A stretch of 64,000 bases of DNA, taken from the NCBI RefSeq assembly GCF_002117125.1, contig NZ_CP019344.1, positions 3,315,277-3,379,276 on the forward strand. The letters run 5' to 3'. Position numbers and translations under genes: made by a program. The stretch's first letter is position 1; each line of letters starts with the position of its first letter. The notes below the pieces were generated by a model. That model saw only the letters and a list, made by a program, of their open reading frames with translations. It had not been told where the DNA came from and ran no database searches. The DNA comes from Nonlabens spongiae (GTDB taxonomy: Bacteria > Bacteroidota > Bacteroidia > Flavobacteriales > Flavobacteriaceae). Positions 19,356-28,487 of the stretch are shown one piece after another.

Positions 19356-19904
19356 ATGTCGTCCATCGCAGAGCAAGATCTTCTTGATAAATTGCGTGAT
19401 CCTGATCAATTTGAGTCGGGATTTTCCTTGCTGGTAAAAAAATACAGCGAGCAGATGTACTGGCAAATCAGGAAGATTGTAATAACCCACGAAGATGCAG
19501 ATGATGTCCTGCAACAAGTATTCATCAAAGTTTTCAAGGGCTTCAAAAACTTTAAGGGTGACAGTAAGTTAAGCACCTGGCTTTACCGTATCTGCTATAA
19601 TGAAAGCATGACGCATCTCAAGAAGAAGTCGCGACAGCTACAACTTTCTGACGGCGAGATGTTGCAGCGACTCACGGAGAATCTAGAGGCAGACGTCTAT
19701 TTCACTGGAGATAAAATTCAAATTGAACTTCAGAAAGCACTCGCTCAGCTTCCAGATCGACAGCGTGAGGTTTTTAACATGAGATATTTTGACGATCTTA
19801 AGTTTCAAGAAATTGCGGAGATTCTAAATCTCACTGAGGGTGCAGTAAAAAGTAGCTATCACCACGCAGCAAACAAAGTCAAAGAATTTATAACCAGCGA
19901 TTAA
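19356..19904 (+). CDS. ECF-type RNA polymerase sigma factor
   Basis: A 182-residue sigma-70 family protein of the extracytoplasmic-function class. Region 2 has EDADDVLQQVFIKVFKGF followed by KLSTWLYRICYN, and region 4 has LPDRQREVFNMRYFDDLKFQEIAEILNLTEGAVKSS as a helix-turn-helix. Regions 1.1 and 3 are missing, as expected. It should direct RNA polymerase to a specific regulon, probably including this locus. The next two genes encode a one-pass membrane protein and a periplasmic protein, a layout consistent with control from the envelope. Confidence 0.93.
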   Translation: MSSIAEQDLLDKLRDPDQFESGFSLLVKKYSEQMYWQIRKIVITHEDADDVLQQVFIKVFKGFKNFKGDSKLSTWLYRICYNESMTHLKKKSRQLQLSDGEMLQRLTENLEADVYFTGDKIQIELQKALAQLPDRQREVFNMRYFDDLKFQEIAEILNLTEGAVKSSYHHAANKVKEFITSD

Positions 19905-19934
19905 ACCTTTTGAACAAACTACAGTCATAATAGT

Positions 19935-20531
19935 ATGTCAACCAGAGATAAGCATAATAAGATAGGTTTTGAAACGCCAGAGGGTTATTTTGATCGCCTT
20001 GCAGATCGCATGATTAAAAAATCATGGAAGGCGGCTGATCAGATAGACTCTGCTGGATTTCAAGTGCCTGATGGTTATTTTGAGAAGCTGAACGATCGAG
20101 TGATGCAAAATGTTCAGTCGAGCGGTTTGGATCAGGACAAACTTCCAGCAGAAAAAGACGCTAAAGTCGTTCAACTGATTACGATCGATCATAGTAGATC
20201 TTCAGAACAATCTGAGAAAGTCGGGAAGAAGTCGATTGGAAATTTATTATATGAATACGCCTTACCTATTATAGGTACTGCAGCCGCCATAGTGGCCCTA
20301 ATTACAATAAATGGGGGAGAAGGCTCTCCACAAGATGCTAGCCTAGATTCCGATGCACTTTCAACTTATGTCTACAACCTTGATGATTATCTAGATCCAG
20401 AAACTGTCGATATTTTATATGATGATGCGATCGTTCTGGACGATATAGACGCAAGTTTGGATATAGATGATGCGGCCTTGATGGATTATCTAGTTAGTGA
20501 AATGGACATGAATCAAATACTTTCAGAATGA
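19935..20531 (+). CDS. Single-pass membrane protein, possible anti-sigma factor
   Basis: A 198-residue protein with a hydrophilic N-terminal half that contains two copies of a P-E/D-G-YF-[DE]-x-L motif (TPEGYFDRLADRM and VPDGYFEKLNDRV). One transmembrane segment (YALPIIGTAAAIVALITI, about 109-127) is followed by an acidic C-terminal domain. It sits between the ECF sigma gene (30 bp upstream) and the periplasmic gene (4-bp overlap). Position and topology suggest an anti-sigma role, but no classical zinc anti-sigma motif is visible. Confidence 0.7.
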   Translation: MSTRDKHNKIGFETPEGYFDRLADRMIKKSWKAADQIDSAGFQVPDGYFEKLNDRVMQNVQSSGLDQDKLPAEKDAKVVQLITIDHSRSSEQSEKVGKKSIGNLLYEYALPIIGTAAAIVALITINGGEGSPQDASLDSDALSTYVYNLDDYLDPETVDILYDDAIVLDDIDASLDIDDAALMDYLVSEMDMNQILSE

Positions 20532-21121
20532 AAACATATTTTTTTAAATCAGTCATATTCTTTTGCTTTTTAAGCTCAGTTTCATTCATGTTCTCTCAAA
20601 ATCCTAAGCTTATTAAACAAGTGGAGCGTGATGTGAAAGAAATTCATGAAAAGATAAAAACTTTACATGTAGCTCACATTACTGCGGAGCTGGAACTCAC
20701 AGAGAGTGAAGCACAGGAATTCTGGCCGGTTTATAACAAGATGCGAGAAGAAGACCGGCAGATTGATCATGAGAAACGTGACCTCATGAGAGAAATAGAT
20801 CGTAATTATAGTTCCATGACTAATGCGCAGGCTAAGTCATACCTAGAGAAATATAAAGCGCTGGAACGACGAGAAGCTGCTGCTGAATTCTCAGAATATC
20901 ATGAACGCATCATCGATATAGTAGGAATAAAGCGTTTCTTTAAGCTTAAGAAGGCCGATTATGATTTCAGGCGTAAAATGTTGAGAAAATTCAAGAGCAA
21001 ACGGGATAAAAGAACCGGCTTTATCAACGACCGAATCCAAGAGCATAAGCTCGAAGCTCAAAAGCGCCGTGATCTCTTGATGGAAAAGCGAGATAGTCTC
21101 AAGGTAGTTCGGGAGAGCTAA
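20528..21121 (+). CDS. Periplasmic Spy/CpxP-like protein of ECF locus
   Basis: A 197-residue protein with a signal peptide (FFKSVIFFCFLSSVSFMFSQ) and a helical, highly charged body. The segment HITAELELTESEAQEFWPVYN resembles the LTxxQ/Spy-CpxP type of envelope stress proteins, and KALERREAAAEFSEYHERI is predicted coiled-coil-like. Similar proteins in Bacteroidota are labelled sensors of ECF sigma factors because of this gene order; the mechanism is inferred. Its start overlaps the upstream gene by 4 bp (ATGA). Confidence 0.75.
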   Translation: MKTYFFKSVIFFCFLSSVSFMFSQNPKLIKQVERDVKEIHEKIKTLHVAHITAELELTESEAQEFWPVYNKMREEDRQIDHEKRDLMREIDRNYSSMTNAQAKSYLEKYKALERREAAAEFSEYHERIIDIVGIKRFFKLKKADYDFRRKMLRKFKSKRDKRTGFINDRIQEHKLEAQKRRDLLMEKRDSLKVVRES

Positions 21122-21225
21122 CTCAAAAACCGATTTCTGAAGGGGCAGTCCTAATTATCTTTTAGCGCTCAGAAGGTCAAATTTTCCATCTTCTTTTTAT
21201 TTTTGATCTTAAAATGATAACGGTT

Positions 21226-21567
21226 ATGCGCATATTTTTGATTTCAGTATTTTGTTTGAGTCTCTTCTCATGCAATCAGCAGGAGGCTGAGAAGAAAGAA
21301 GATGTAGTCTTGGATAAAGTGGCATCTAGTGATACATATGAGAAGTATGTAGCTGCTTATAACGATTATAAATCTTGTAAGGAAGAGCGCCCACAGCTCA
21401 CTCAAGATTACATGGATAAGAAGATCACGGCAGAGGAGTTCCGTGAGCGATTAAAAGTAAATGGCAAAGCTTGCAACATCAAGCGTGACATCTACAATCG
21501 ATACTACCGTTTGCTTCAGGCCGAGTTTGATAAAGAGGCCGAAGCTTATAAAATCAACGAGGAGTAA
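21226..21567 (+). CDS. Small predicted lipoprotein
   Basis: I prefer the ATG at 21226 (113 residues, MRIFLISVFCLSLFSC) over the ATG at 21214, because it gives a compact lipoprotein signal with lipobox LFSC and Cys16. The mature 97 residues are helical and charged, with two Cys (KSCKEE and GKACN) that could form a disulfide. No family is recognised. It converges with the DUF4230 gene with 1 bp between the stop codons. Confidence 0.75.
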   Translation: MRIFLISVFCLSLFSCNQQEAEKKEDVVLDKVASSDTYEKYVAAYNDYKSCKEERPQLTQDYMDKKITAEEFRERLKVNGKACNIKRDIYNRYYRLLQAEFDKEAEAYKINEE

Positions 21568-21568
21568 A

Positions 21569-22201
21569 TTAATCCAAGAACGATTTTAATTCTTTTGTGC
21601 TGTTGATGTTCTCACCATTATAAACGAGCCTCCAGCCCATAGATTTTGATAGGACATAAATATTGCTCAGTTCAGACAATAGTCGGTTCTGGGCATTATT
21701 CATTTCTGGATCAGCGAGTACTTCCATTCTGATTTTTTCTGTTATTCCCTTTTTTACCTTATTGTAATCCTGAGCGCTGAATTTATTAAGCGGATAATCC
21801 TTCACATCGTAGAATCTGATATCTGGATTGATACTTATTTCAGGTGGTGGTAATTGCGTAAGGTGGATCGTTTTGTTCTCGGGATCCAATTCGTATTTGA
21901 GTTGCCTGAGGTCGTAAGAAATCTGCGCTTTTGCCTCTGATATGATGAGTGCTCTTTTTGGCACGCCAAAGACATCCCAGTAATCCCACCCAAACTGTCT
22001 GGTATTTTCATAAGAAAAAACTTTAGCGTACTGAATCTCGGTCACAACAAGTTTGCTTGTGTGCTCGATTTGCTTTTGTAACAGACTCGTTTGTTCTATC
22101 AGGCGACCCTCATCCTGTCGACTTTTTAACCAGCTGGAGACACCATAAAATGCTACTGCGACTAATACGACAAACAGTATAAACTTCAGCTTTCTACTCA
22201 T
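21569..22201 (-). CDS. DUF4230 domain protein
   Basis: A 210-residue protein with one N-terminal membrane anchor (LKFILFVVLVAVAFYGVSSWL) and a DUF4230 body: LLQKQIEHTSKLVVTEIQYAKVF, AKAQISYDLRQLKYELDPENKTIHL and LPPPEISINPDI. The family is widespread and of unknown function; topology suggests an extracytoplasmic domain. It follows the GSCFA gene with a 4-bp overlap (ATGA) and is therefore probably translated with it. Confidence 0.88.
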   Translation of the reverse strand: MSRKLKFILFVVLVAVAFYGVSSWLKSRQDEGRLIEQTSLLQKQIEHTSKLVVTEIQYAKVFSYENTRQFGWDYWDVFGVPKRALIISEAKAQISYDLRQLKYELDPENKTIHLTQLPPPEISINPDIRFYDVKDYPLNKFSAQDYNKVKKGITEKIRMEVLADPEMNNAQNRLLSELSNIYVLSKSMGWRLVYNGENINSTKELKSFLD

Positions 22202-23115
22202 AATAAGGACAGGTTTGGGTATTTCTCCAGCAAATCTCTTCTCGCGACTTCTACGTTTTCTCTGTGCAGATCAGGATTTTTAGGCCGGTGGGCCGCAAGT
22301 CTTTGATATTTTTCTACGACGTTCATCGTGTCGTAGTTGTTTTTGTTGATTCCGCTTTCGCGAAAGCATAACCACACATAATCCGTGCCCGTTTCATTTA
22401 AATGGATCATATCTGGTTTGTAGAAACGGTAGTCCCGCAGCTCGTCCATAACAATCTCATAGGCAGGAAAATATTGCAGACCTTGATCAACTTGATGCTG
22501 AATGGCATCATGCAAGCGTGATTTGCTACGCATATTCTCAACATGTCCATCTTTGAGGTGTCGCACTGGTGAAAGTGTGATACAAATCGTGCAGTCTGGA
22601 TTGAGTTTCTCAACCTGTTCTACAATAGATTCAAGATGCAAATTGATCTGATTTGCCGTGAGCAACTGTTTGCTGAAGGCTGACTGGGGCTGTTTGTGGC
22701 AATTGGCCACAAACATATCCCGATCTAAATGTCTGTAAACCCAAGCAGTGCCCAGTGTGATGAAAATATGACTTGAGTTTTTGATCCTTTCACGCATCAA
22801 CGGTAATGCCTTATTCAGATTACTGACGGTTTCTTCTTCATTGGAACCATTGAGATCACTATGCGCAAAATAGCTGAAGGTGCTTTCAACGTCTTCCTCA
22901 GTAAACTTCTCATCATTGACACTTCGTTCTAACAAAGTTGCCAGACTCGCTGGATTGAAAATGATCCCAAACGGATTAATCAGTGTGTCAAAACCGTAGT
23001 ACTGCAATTTCTTACCAATGTTTTCAGCAAAACAGCTTCCTAAACACAAAATTTTAGACTCATAATCTATTTGTGGCACAAGCGGCTGGATGGGTACTAT
23101 GGTAGAGAGTTTCAT
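22198..23115 (-). CDS. GSCFA domain protein
   Basis: A 305-residue protein opening with KILCLGSCFAENIGKKL, the GSCFA motif itself. It continues with GIIFNPASLATLLER, IFITLGTAWVYR, CHKQPQSAFSKQLL and ITLSPVRHLKDG, all typical of this SGNH-hydrolase-related family. The Ser in GSCFA and the late DMIHLNETG are likely active-site elements. Its substrate is unknown. A 15/16 palindrome is read in frame as CFRESGINKN near the C-terminus. A promoter box lies 16 bp upstream. Confidence 0.9.
   Translation of the reverse strand: MKLSTIVPIQPLVPQIDYESKILCLGSCFAENIGKKLQYYGFDTLINPFGIIFNPASLATLLERSVNDEKFTEEDVESTFSYFAHSDLNGSNEEETVSNLNKALPLMRERIKNSSHIFITLGTAWVYRHLDRDMFVANCHKQPQSAFSKQLLTANQINLHLESIVEQVEKLNPDCTICITLSPVRHLKDGHVENMRSKSRLHDAIQHQVDQGLQYFPAYEIVMDELRDYRFYKPDMIHLNETGTDYVWLCFRESGINKNNYDTMNVVEKYQRLAAHRPKNPDLHRENVEVARRDLLEKYPNLSLL
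22353..22368. repeat. Palindrome copy 6, one mismatch (in GSCFA gene)
   Basis: CGCTTTCGCGAAAGCA, 15 of 16 matching; translated on the minus strand as FRES. Confidence 0.85.
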
Positions 23116-23131
23116 ATTGCAGTAATCAACT

Positions 23132-23139
23132 CAAATATA
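23132..23139 (-). promoter_or_regulatory. Bacteroidota -7 box of GSCFA-DUF4230 operon
   Basis: TATATTTG on the minus strand matches TAnnTTTG, 16 nt before the GSCFA gene ATG. Confidence 0.55.
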
Positions 23140-23191
23140 GAACACATGCAATAAGAGCTGTGTTGGAATTAGATTAAAAAACTAGATTGAA

Positions 23192-23467
23192 TTATGCACT
23201 CAAGAAAACAATTAAAACGTAAAAGAAAAAAATGGTAAGCAAAATAGTCAGAATCCAAGTCAGAAGCGTACGCCTTTTTTCAGCAGAGACTTCTTTACGG
23301 AACGATTTACGAAATGCTTCAACTTCTTCTGGACTGTGCTTTTTACGTTTTTTGGAAATAACAAATTTGTTTTTAAACAACAGTCCATGGCGCTTGTCCG
23401 CAAAGATATTTTTCTTGCGTGCTGCCATGTCCACGAGTCGTTGCCTTACAAATTGGTCCCTATTCAT
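23192..23467 (-). CDS. Small membrane protein of unknown function
   Basis: A 91-residue protein with a very basic N-terminal two thirds (ARKKNIFADKRHGLLFKNKF, KKRKKHSPEEVEAFRKSFRKE) and one C-terminal transmembrane segment (LLTWILTILLTIFFFYVLIVFL). Such tail-anchored basic proteins are common small unknowns in flavobacteria. No family is recognised. It stands alone between a repeat-rich gap and the GSCFA operon. Confidence 0.65.
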   Translation of the reverse strand: MNRDQFVRQRLVDMAARKKNIFADKRHGLLFKNKFVISKKRKKHSPEEVEAFRKSFRKEVSAEKRRTLLTWILTILLTIFFFYVLIVFLSA

Positions 23468-23783
23468 ACTTTATGAGTACAAAGAATTACTGATTTGTTA
23501 CAAGTTATTGTATTTCCAGCATCACGAGCGTTCAAACCTTTTTTGCTTTTCAGCAAGCTGCCAAACATCTTTTGGCACATTCCTCTCGCTCCGCTCGTCG
23601 GATGTGAGGTCTAAAGGGAAAAGCTTGCCTTCGCGGGTTAGTTTTTCAATTCGAGGTTCGAAGCCTCTCCCTTCGTTGAAGGGAGACCGGTCGCTTATAA
23701 GGTCGACGAAGTCGGCTTGGCGACCAGAGGGTTTTACGGTTGATCCGGAAGTAATCGGAACACCCTATTATCTTATGAATTTA
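23468..23783. other. Structured GC-rich intergenic region
   Basis: About 316 bp without a convincing gene. It contains a perfect hairpin CTCCCTTC-GTT-GAAGGGAG (23667-23685), GGTCGC/GCGACC arms (23689-23694 and 23720-23725) and an imperfect CACATTCC/GGATGTG pair near 23575-23610. The G+C is visibly higher than in flanking genes. It is probably a dispersed non-coding repeat; no tRNA cloverleaf could be drawn. Confidence 0.5.
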
Positions 23784-24317
23784 TTACTCAGCTTTCACCA
23801 CAACCGTTTTAGCAATACGATCATGAAGACTGCGGTGCATGGGATCCATATTCATAAAAAGAACTTCGGCCAATAGGATGAAAAATAAGGCGTTAGATAT
23901 ATATCCCACACCAGCATAGGCGTCAAGAAATTCAGTCTGAAAATCAGCATATCCTTCAGTGTCAAGAAGTATCGGATCATGAAAAGCTGCGTAGTAAAAA
24001 AATACGCTCAGTAAAAATTGCGAAATTCTAAAGATGTGCCTCAGCCATGCTTGAGCCGCATTTATAGAATTACCATCATAATCAACCACCTTTAAATTGA
24101 TCAACATCTTACCGAGCGTAGCTCCAAAGAAAGTCTCCATTAATGGTTTGTAAGATAGAGCGATAATATTTGAAATGAGATAAACAGAGAAGTCGCGATG
24201 AAACGATAGATTGATAAAAGACACCGCGGTGAGGAATAGCCCCACAATGATATTATCAATTAAGAACGATTTCCATCTACTGCTAAATCCTTGATAATGC
24301 AGTTCTTTGAGTTCCAT
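23784..24317 (-). CDS. RDD family membrane protein
   Basis: A 177-residue protein with the RDD-type start GFSSRWKSFLIDNIIVGLFL (the Arg and Asp of the name), several membrane segments, and the conserved ATLGKMLINLKVVDYDGNSI with WLRHIFRI. RDD proteins are polytopic and mostly uncharacterised; some relate to ion homeostasis. It begins 6 bp after the alaS stop and is likely co-transcribed with alaS. Confidence 0.87.
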   Translation of the reverse strand: MELKELHYQGFSSRWKSFLIDNIIVGLFLTAVSFINLSFHRDFSVYLISNIIALSYKPLMETFFGATLGKMLINLKVVDYDGNSINAAQAWLRHIFRISQFLLSVFFYYAAFHDPILLDTEGYADFQTEFLDAYAGVGYISNALFFILLAEVLFMNMDPMHRSLHDRIAKTVVVKAE

Positions 24318-24323
24318 AAAATC

Positions 24324-26948
24324 TTAAACGATATAACCACGAGCCGCATCAAGAGCCGCAGTAATTCCAGACGGATTTTTACCTCCAGCAGTAGCAAAAT
24401 GCGGAGCGCCACCGCCACCACCTTGAATGAACTTGCCCAGCTCTCTTACTATTTGACCGGCATTGAGATCTTTTTCTTTGACAAGATTCTTGCTTAGAAT
24501 GACGCTTAGTGTCGCTTTTCCATCATTTTCTGCACCTAGAATCATGAATAGGTTTTCCATTTCACGATCTATTTCAAATGCGAGATCCTTGATGCTTTTA
24601 GGATCAAGATCAATTTTTTGAGCGATGAAATTGATGCCATTAATATTCTGAGCTGAGTTGACCAATTCAGATTTGAAGCTCTTGGCTTTCTCTCTTTTTA
24701 AGGATTCAATCTCTTTTTTAAGCGCACTGTTTTCTTCCATCATTTGTTGGATGGATTCTTCTGAAGATTTGTTGGGAGCATTAAGCAGTTTTTTGATATC
24801 CTCCAGGCGTTTTGATTGTTCTGTGAAGAAATCTTTTACCGCATCGCTGGTTATAGCTTCTATCCTGCGTATTCCAGATGCTACTGCGGTTTCATTTGTG
24901 ATTTTAAAATGCCAAATGTCGCTGGTGTTTGCTACATGCGTACCACCGCACAATTCATGACTTCGACCAAATTTGATCGTACGCACCACATCCCCATACT
25001 TTTCACCAAAAAGCGCTATGGCACCATCCTTCACCGCATTTTCATACGTATTGCTTCTATTTTCCTCAAGCGGAATCTGTTCCTGAATACGTGCATTAAC
25101 AAAATTTTCCACTTCCTTGAGCTCTGAATCTGACACTTTTGAGAAATGAGAGAAATCAAATCTCAAATAACCGCTGCGTACCATGGAACCTTTTTGTTCA
25201 ACGTGAGTTCCCAATACCGCTCGTAAACCTTGGTGGAGCAGGTGAGTGGCAGTGTGATTTGCCGAGGTTTTGGCGCGATAGCCTTTATCCACAATCAGCT
25301 TATGGAAACCTTCTATCTGCTTGGGAAGGTTTTTAGTAATGTGGAGGTTCTCACCATTTTCCTTTTTCGTGTCAACGATATATACCGTATCACCATCGGG
25401 ACTTTCTAAATAGCCTTTATCGCCTGTCTGACCACCACTTTCTCCATAAAACGGCGTCATATTGAAAACCAGCTGATATTGATCTCCGTCCTTTTGAGTT
25501 TGAACTTTACGATACTTGGTAATCTTCACTTCTGCTTCTAGCTGATCATAGCCTATGAATTCTTGTGTTTCATCTTCTTGAACAATGGTCCAGTCGCTAG
25601 TTTCCTGAGAGCTGGCCCTGCGAGAAGTGTCCTGTTGTTTTTTAAGAGCTTTGTTGAAGCCCTCTTCATCCATTTTGAAACCTTGCTCACTCAAGATGAG
25701 TCGAGTCAACTCCTTTGGAAAACCATACGTATCATTGAGTTCAAAGGCTTTTGCACCATCTAGGATGTCTTTCTTTTTACTCTTCAGCTGGTCGATCATT
25801 CTGTCTAGAAGCGTCAATCCATTTTCCAGCGTTTTGAGAAAAGAGCTTTCCTCTTCTTTGATAACGTTTGTAATCAAGTTTTTCTGGCTTTTCAATTCTG
25901 GAAATGCTGTTCCCATTTGAGACGCAAGCGTTTCAACTAATTGATAGATAAATGGTTCTTTTTTATCAAGATACGTGAAACCATAACGAACAGCTCTCCT
26001 CAAAATCATTCGGATGACATAGCCGGCACCGTTATTTGACGGTAACTGGCCATCTGCAATACTGAAGGACACCGCTCGCACGTGATCTGCGATTACGCGT
26101 ATCGCCACATCAGTTTCTGTTGTCTTTCCGTATTTGGTCTGAGTGATGGTTTCGATTTCTCTGATGAGCGGTTTAAAAACATCAGTATCATAGTTTGAGG
26201 TCACGCCTTGTAAAACCATGGCAAGACGCTCAAATCCCATTCCCGTATCCACATGTTGTTGCGGGAGGTTTTTCAAGCTGCCGTCTGCCATACGGTTGAA
26301 CTGCATAAAAACCAGATTCCAGATCTCAACTACCTGTGGATGGTCTTGATTTACGAGACTGGCTCCGGGAGTCAGTGCTTTTTCTTTAGCACTCCTTATG
26401 TCTACGTGAATTTCAGAACACGGTCCACACGGGCCTTGCGCTCCCATTTCCCAGAAATTATCTTTTTTTGATCCGTTGAGAATCCGATCTTCTGCAATAT
26501 GTTGCTTCCAAAAGTCATAAGCCTCTGTATCCCGATCTAGACCATCCTGCTCGTCTCCTTCAAAGATGGTCACGTAGATGATATCCTTATCAATTTTATA
26601 GACTTCTGTGAGTAATTCCCAGGCCCAAGCGATCGCTTCCTTTTTGAAATAATCGCCAAAACTCCAATTCCCAAGCATCTCAAAAAGCGTGTGGTGATAG
26701 GTATCTACGCCCACTTCCTCAAGGTCGTTGTGCTTACCGCTTACGCGCAGACATTTCTGACTATCTGCAATTCTCGCATTTTTGGGAGTGCTGTTGCCTA
26801 GAAAATATTCCTTAAACGGATTCATCCCGGCATTGACAAACATGAGGGTAGGGTCGTTTTTCAGGACAAGTGGTGCGCTGGGTACGATCTCATGTTTTTT
26901 GCTTTCAAAAAAATCAAGAAATTGCTGGCGTATCTGCTGGGACTTCAT
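24324..26948 (-). CDS. alaS: Alanyl-tRNA synthetase
   Basis: A full-length 874-residue AlaRS. The class II catalytic domain has [49 protein letters not shown], and [11 protein letters not shown]. The tRNA-recognition region follows, then the editing domain with [16 protein letters not shown] (HxxxH) and [13 protein letters not shown] (CxxxH zinc site), and the C-terminal domain ends in [17 protein letters not shown]. It charges tRNA-Ala and clears mischarged Ser or Gly. It heads an operon with the RDD gene. Confidence 0.97.
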   Translation of the reverse strand: MKSQQIRQQFLDFFESKKHEIVPSAPLVLKNDPTLMFVNAGMNPFKEYFLGNSTPKNARIADSQKCLRVSGKHNDLEEVGVDTYHHTLFEMLGNWSFGDYFKKEAIAWAWELLTEVYKIDKDIIYVTIFEGDEQDGLDRDTEAYDFWKQHIAEDRILNGSKKDNFWEMGAQGPCGPCSEIHVDIRSAKEKALTPGASLVNQDHPQVVEIWNLVFMQFNRMADGSLKNLPQQHVDTGMGFERLAMVLQGVTSNYDTDVFKPLIREIETITQTKYGKTTETDVAIRVIADHVRAVSFSIADGQLPSNNGAGYVIRMILRRAVRYGFTYLDKKEPFIYQLVETLASQMGTAFPELKSQKNLITNVIKEEESSFLKTLENGLTLLDRMIDQLKSKKKDILDGAKAFELNDTYGFPKELTRLILSEQGFKMDEEGFNKALKKQQDTSRRASSQETSDWTIVQEDETQEFIGYDQLEAEVKITKYRKVQTQKDGDQYQLVFNMTPFYGESGGQTGDKGYLESPDGDTVYIVDTKKENGENLHITKNLPKQIEGFHKLIVDKGYRAKTSANHTATHLLHQGLRAVLGTHVEQKGSMVRSGYLRFDFSHFSKVSDSELKEVENFVNARIQEQIPLEENRSNTYENAVKDGAIALFGEKYGDVVRTIKFGRSHELCGGTHVANTSDIWHFKITNETAVASGIRRIEAITSDAVKDFFTEQSKRLEDIKKLLNAPNKSSEESIQQMMEENSALKKEIESLKREKAKSFKSELVNSAQNINGINFIAQKIDLDPKSIKDLAFEIDREMENLFMILGAENDGKATLSVILSKNLVKEKDLNAGQIVRELGKFIQGGGGGAPHFATAGGKNPSGITAALDAARGYIV

Positions 26949-27010
26949 AAAAAGAGGGTTTTTCCTATTTTCTTACTTTTGCTTTTTGTCTGGAGTTGAT
27001 GTGGTGGTTC

Positions 27011-27026
27011 CGCTTTCGCGAAAGCG
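27011..27026. repeat. Palindrome copy 7, exact (intergenic)
   Basis: Exact CGCTTTCGCGAAAGCG in the divergent promoter region between alaS and the M23 peptidase gene. Confidence 0.95.
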
Positions 27027-27096
27027 AGATAATAAAAATCTCCATTACACCGTTTACAACTCCCGTAAAACGGGCAAAAATAGTACTTTATAACGT

Positions 27097-28077
27097 ATGT
27101 CTAAGGTTAAGTATTACTACGATTCTGAAACGCTTTCCTACCGAAGGGTAGAGCGGCGCAAGCGGTATTATTTCTTTAAGACGCTGTTATTCATGGTCTC
27201 CTCTGCCGCGGTGGGAATAGCCTGTTATTTTTTTGCCGATCAGTTTTATGATTCCCCACAGTACAAACGTGCGGTCAATCAGAATGCGTATCTAGAAAAT
27301 CAGTTGGAAAACGCTCAAAAAGAAATCGATCAACTCGCTGCCGTCATTGTAGACGTGGAGCAGCGCGACAATACGATCTATCGCATCTACTTTGATGCCA
27401 ACCCCATAAGCGATGAGCAGCGTAATGCTGGTTTTGGAGGGGTGAACAGATACCGAGAGTTTGAAGGATACGATAGTTCTAAGAAGGTCATTACATTACG
27501 TAAATCTCTGGATAAACTAAAGAAACGAGTCGCGATTCAATCTAAATCGCTGGATGAGATTGCCGCTTTAGCTGAAACCAAAGAAGAATTACTCGCGAGT
27601 ATACCAGCTATTCAACCTGTTAGAAATCAGGATTTGACAAGGATGGCAAGTGGCTATGGTTACCGAACGGATCCTTTTAATAAAACCAGAAAATTCCACT
27701 ACGGAATGGACTTCACGGCTCCGCGTGGTACTCCAGTATTTGCAACTGGAGATGGCGTTGTGACACGAGCAGATGCCAATAGCTCTGGTTATGGAAATCA
27801 CATACGTATCGATCATGGATTTGGTTATGTATCGTTGTATGCCCATTTGAGACGTAGAAAGCCCTACAATGTAAGGAAAGGTCAGCGAGTAAAACGTGGC
27901 GATATCATTGGATACGTGGGAAGTACGGGAAGATCACAAGCACCTCATCTACATTATGAAGTTTTCAAAGATGGTGAGCGTATTAATCCTATAAATTTCT
28001 ATTACGGTAATTTATCGCCCGAAGAATTTAATGAGTTACTCAAAAAATCCCAACAAGAAAATATCTCCCTAGACTAA
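27097..28077 (+). CDS. M23 family metallopeptidase (LytM-type murein endopeptidase)
   Basis: A 326-residue protein with a cytoplasmic basic N-terminus, one membrane anchor (LLFMVSSAAVGIACYFF, about 31-48), a coiled-coil region (about 60-90), and a C-terminal M23 domain. Zinc ligands are visible: His201 and Asp205 in HYGMDF, then His284 and His286 in HLHYEV. It should cleave peptidoglycan cross-bridges in the periplasm. The stop overlaps the MerR gene start by 1 bp (TAATG), and this pairing is common in flavobacteria. Confidence 0.93.
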   Translation: MSKVKYYYDSETLSYRRVERRKRYYFFKTLLFMVSSAAVGIACYFFADQFYDSPQYKRAVNQNAYLENQLENAQKEIDQLAAVIVDVEQRDNTIYRIYFDANPISDEQRNAGFGGVNRYREFEGYDSSKKVITLRKSLDKLKKRVAIQSKSLDEIAALAETKEELLASIPAIQPVRNQDLTRMASGYGYRTDPFNKTRKFHYGMDFTAPRGTPVFATGDGVVTRADANSSGYGNHIRIDHGFGYVSLYAHLRRRKPYNVRKGQRVKRGDIIGYVGSTGRSQAPHLHYEVFKDGERINPINFYYGNLSPEEFNELLKKSQQENISLD

Positions 28078-28403
28078 TGCATGTAGACCTACCAGAAAAA
28101 CTGTATTATTCCATGGGGGAAGTCACTAAGGCGTTCAAAGTAAATGCATCATTGATACGCTTTTGGGAAAAGGAATTTGATGTTCTTCAACCCAAGAAAA
28201 ACACTAGGGGAAACAGGAAGTTTAGAAAAGAAGATATCAAAAATATCCAGACAATCTATCATCTTACCAAAGAGAAGGGCTTCACCCTGGAAGGGGCTAA
28301 AGAATACATGAAATCGCACAAGAATGAGCTGGATACCTTTGATATCATTGAAAAGCTAGAATTTGTAAAGGCAGAATTACTCAAGATCAAGAAAAACCTT
28401 TAA
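28077..28403 (+). CDS. MerR family transcriptional regulator
   Basis: A 108-residue protein with a MerR winged helix-turn-helix: YYSMGEVTKAFKVNASLIRFWEKEF followed by NRKFRKEDIKNIQTIYHL and GFTLEGAKEYMK. The C-terminal effector domain is very short, as in the flavobacterial single-domain form. It is translationally coupled to the M23 peptidase gene, so it may regulate cell-wall functions; this is inferred from position only. Confidence 0.9.
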   Translation: MHVDLPEKLYYSMGEVTKAFKVNASLIRFWEKEFDVLQPKKNTRGNRKFRKEDIKNIQTIYHLTKEKGFTLEGAKEYMKSHKNELDTFDIIEKLEFVKAELLKIKKNL

Positions 28404-28461
28404 GTAAGGATTTGATCTGAATGTTAATTTCTACATTTTGTGCTCAAGTCTACAGTTAGAG

Positions 28462-28469
28462 TATATTTG
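28462..28469 (+). promoter_or_regulatory. Bacteroidota -7 box of the sugar-phosphate transferase gene
   Basis: TATATTTG, 18 nt before the TTG start at 28488. Confidence 0.55.
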
Positions 28470-28487
28470 CGATTCAATTGAACACAC

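Noticed and set aside
23651..23665. tRNA T-arm-like segment GAGGTTCGAAGCCTC
   Set aside because: The 5-bp stem has a mismatch, and no acceptor, D-arm or anticodon arm could be paired at the right distances.
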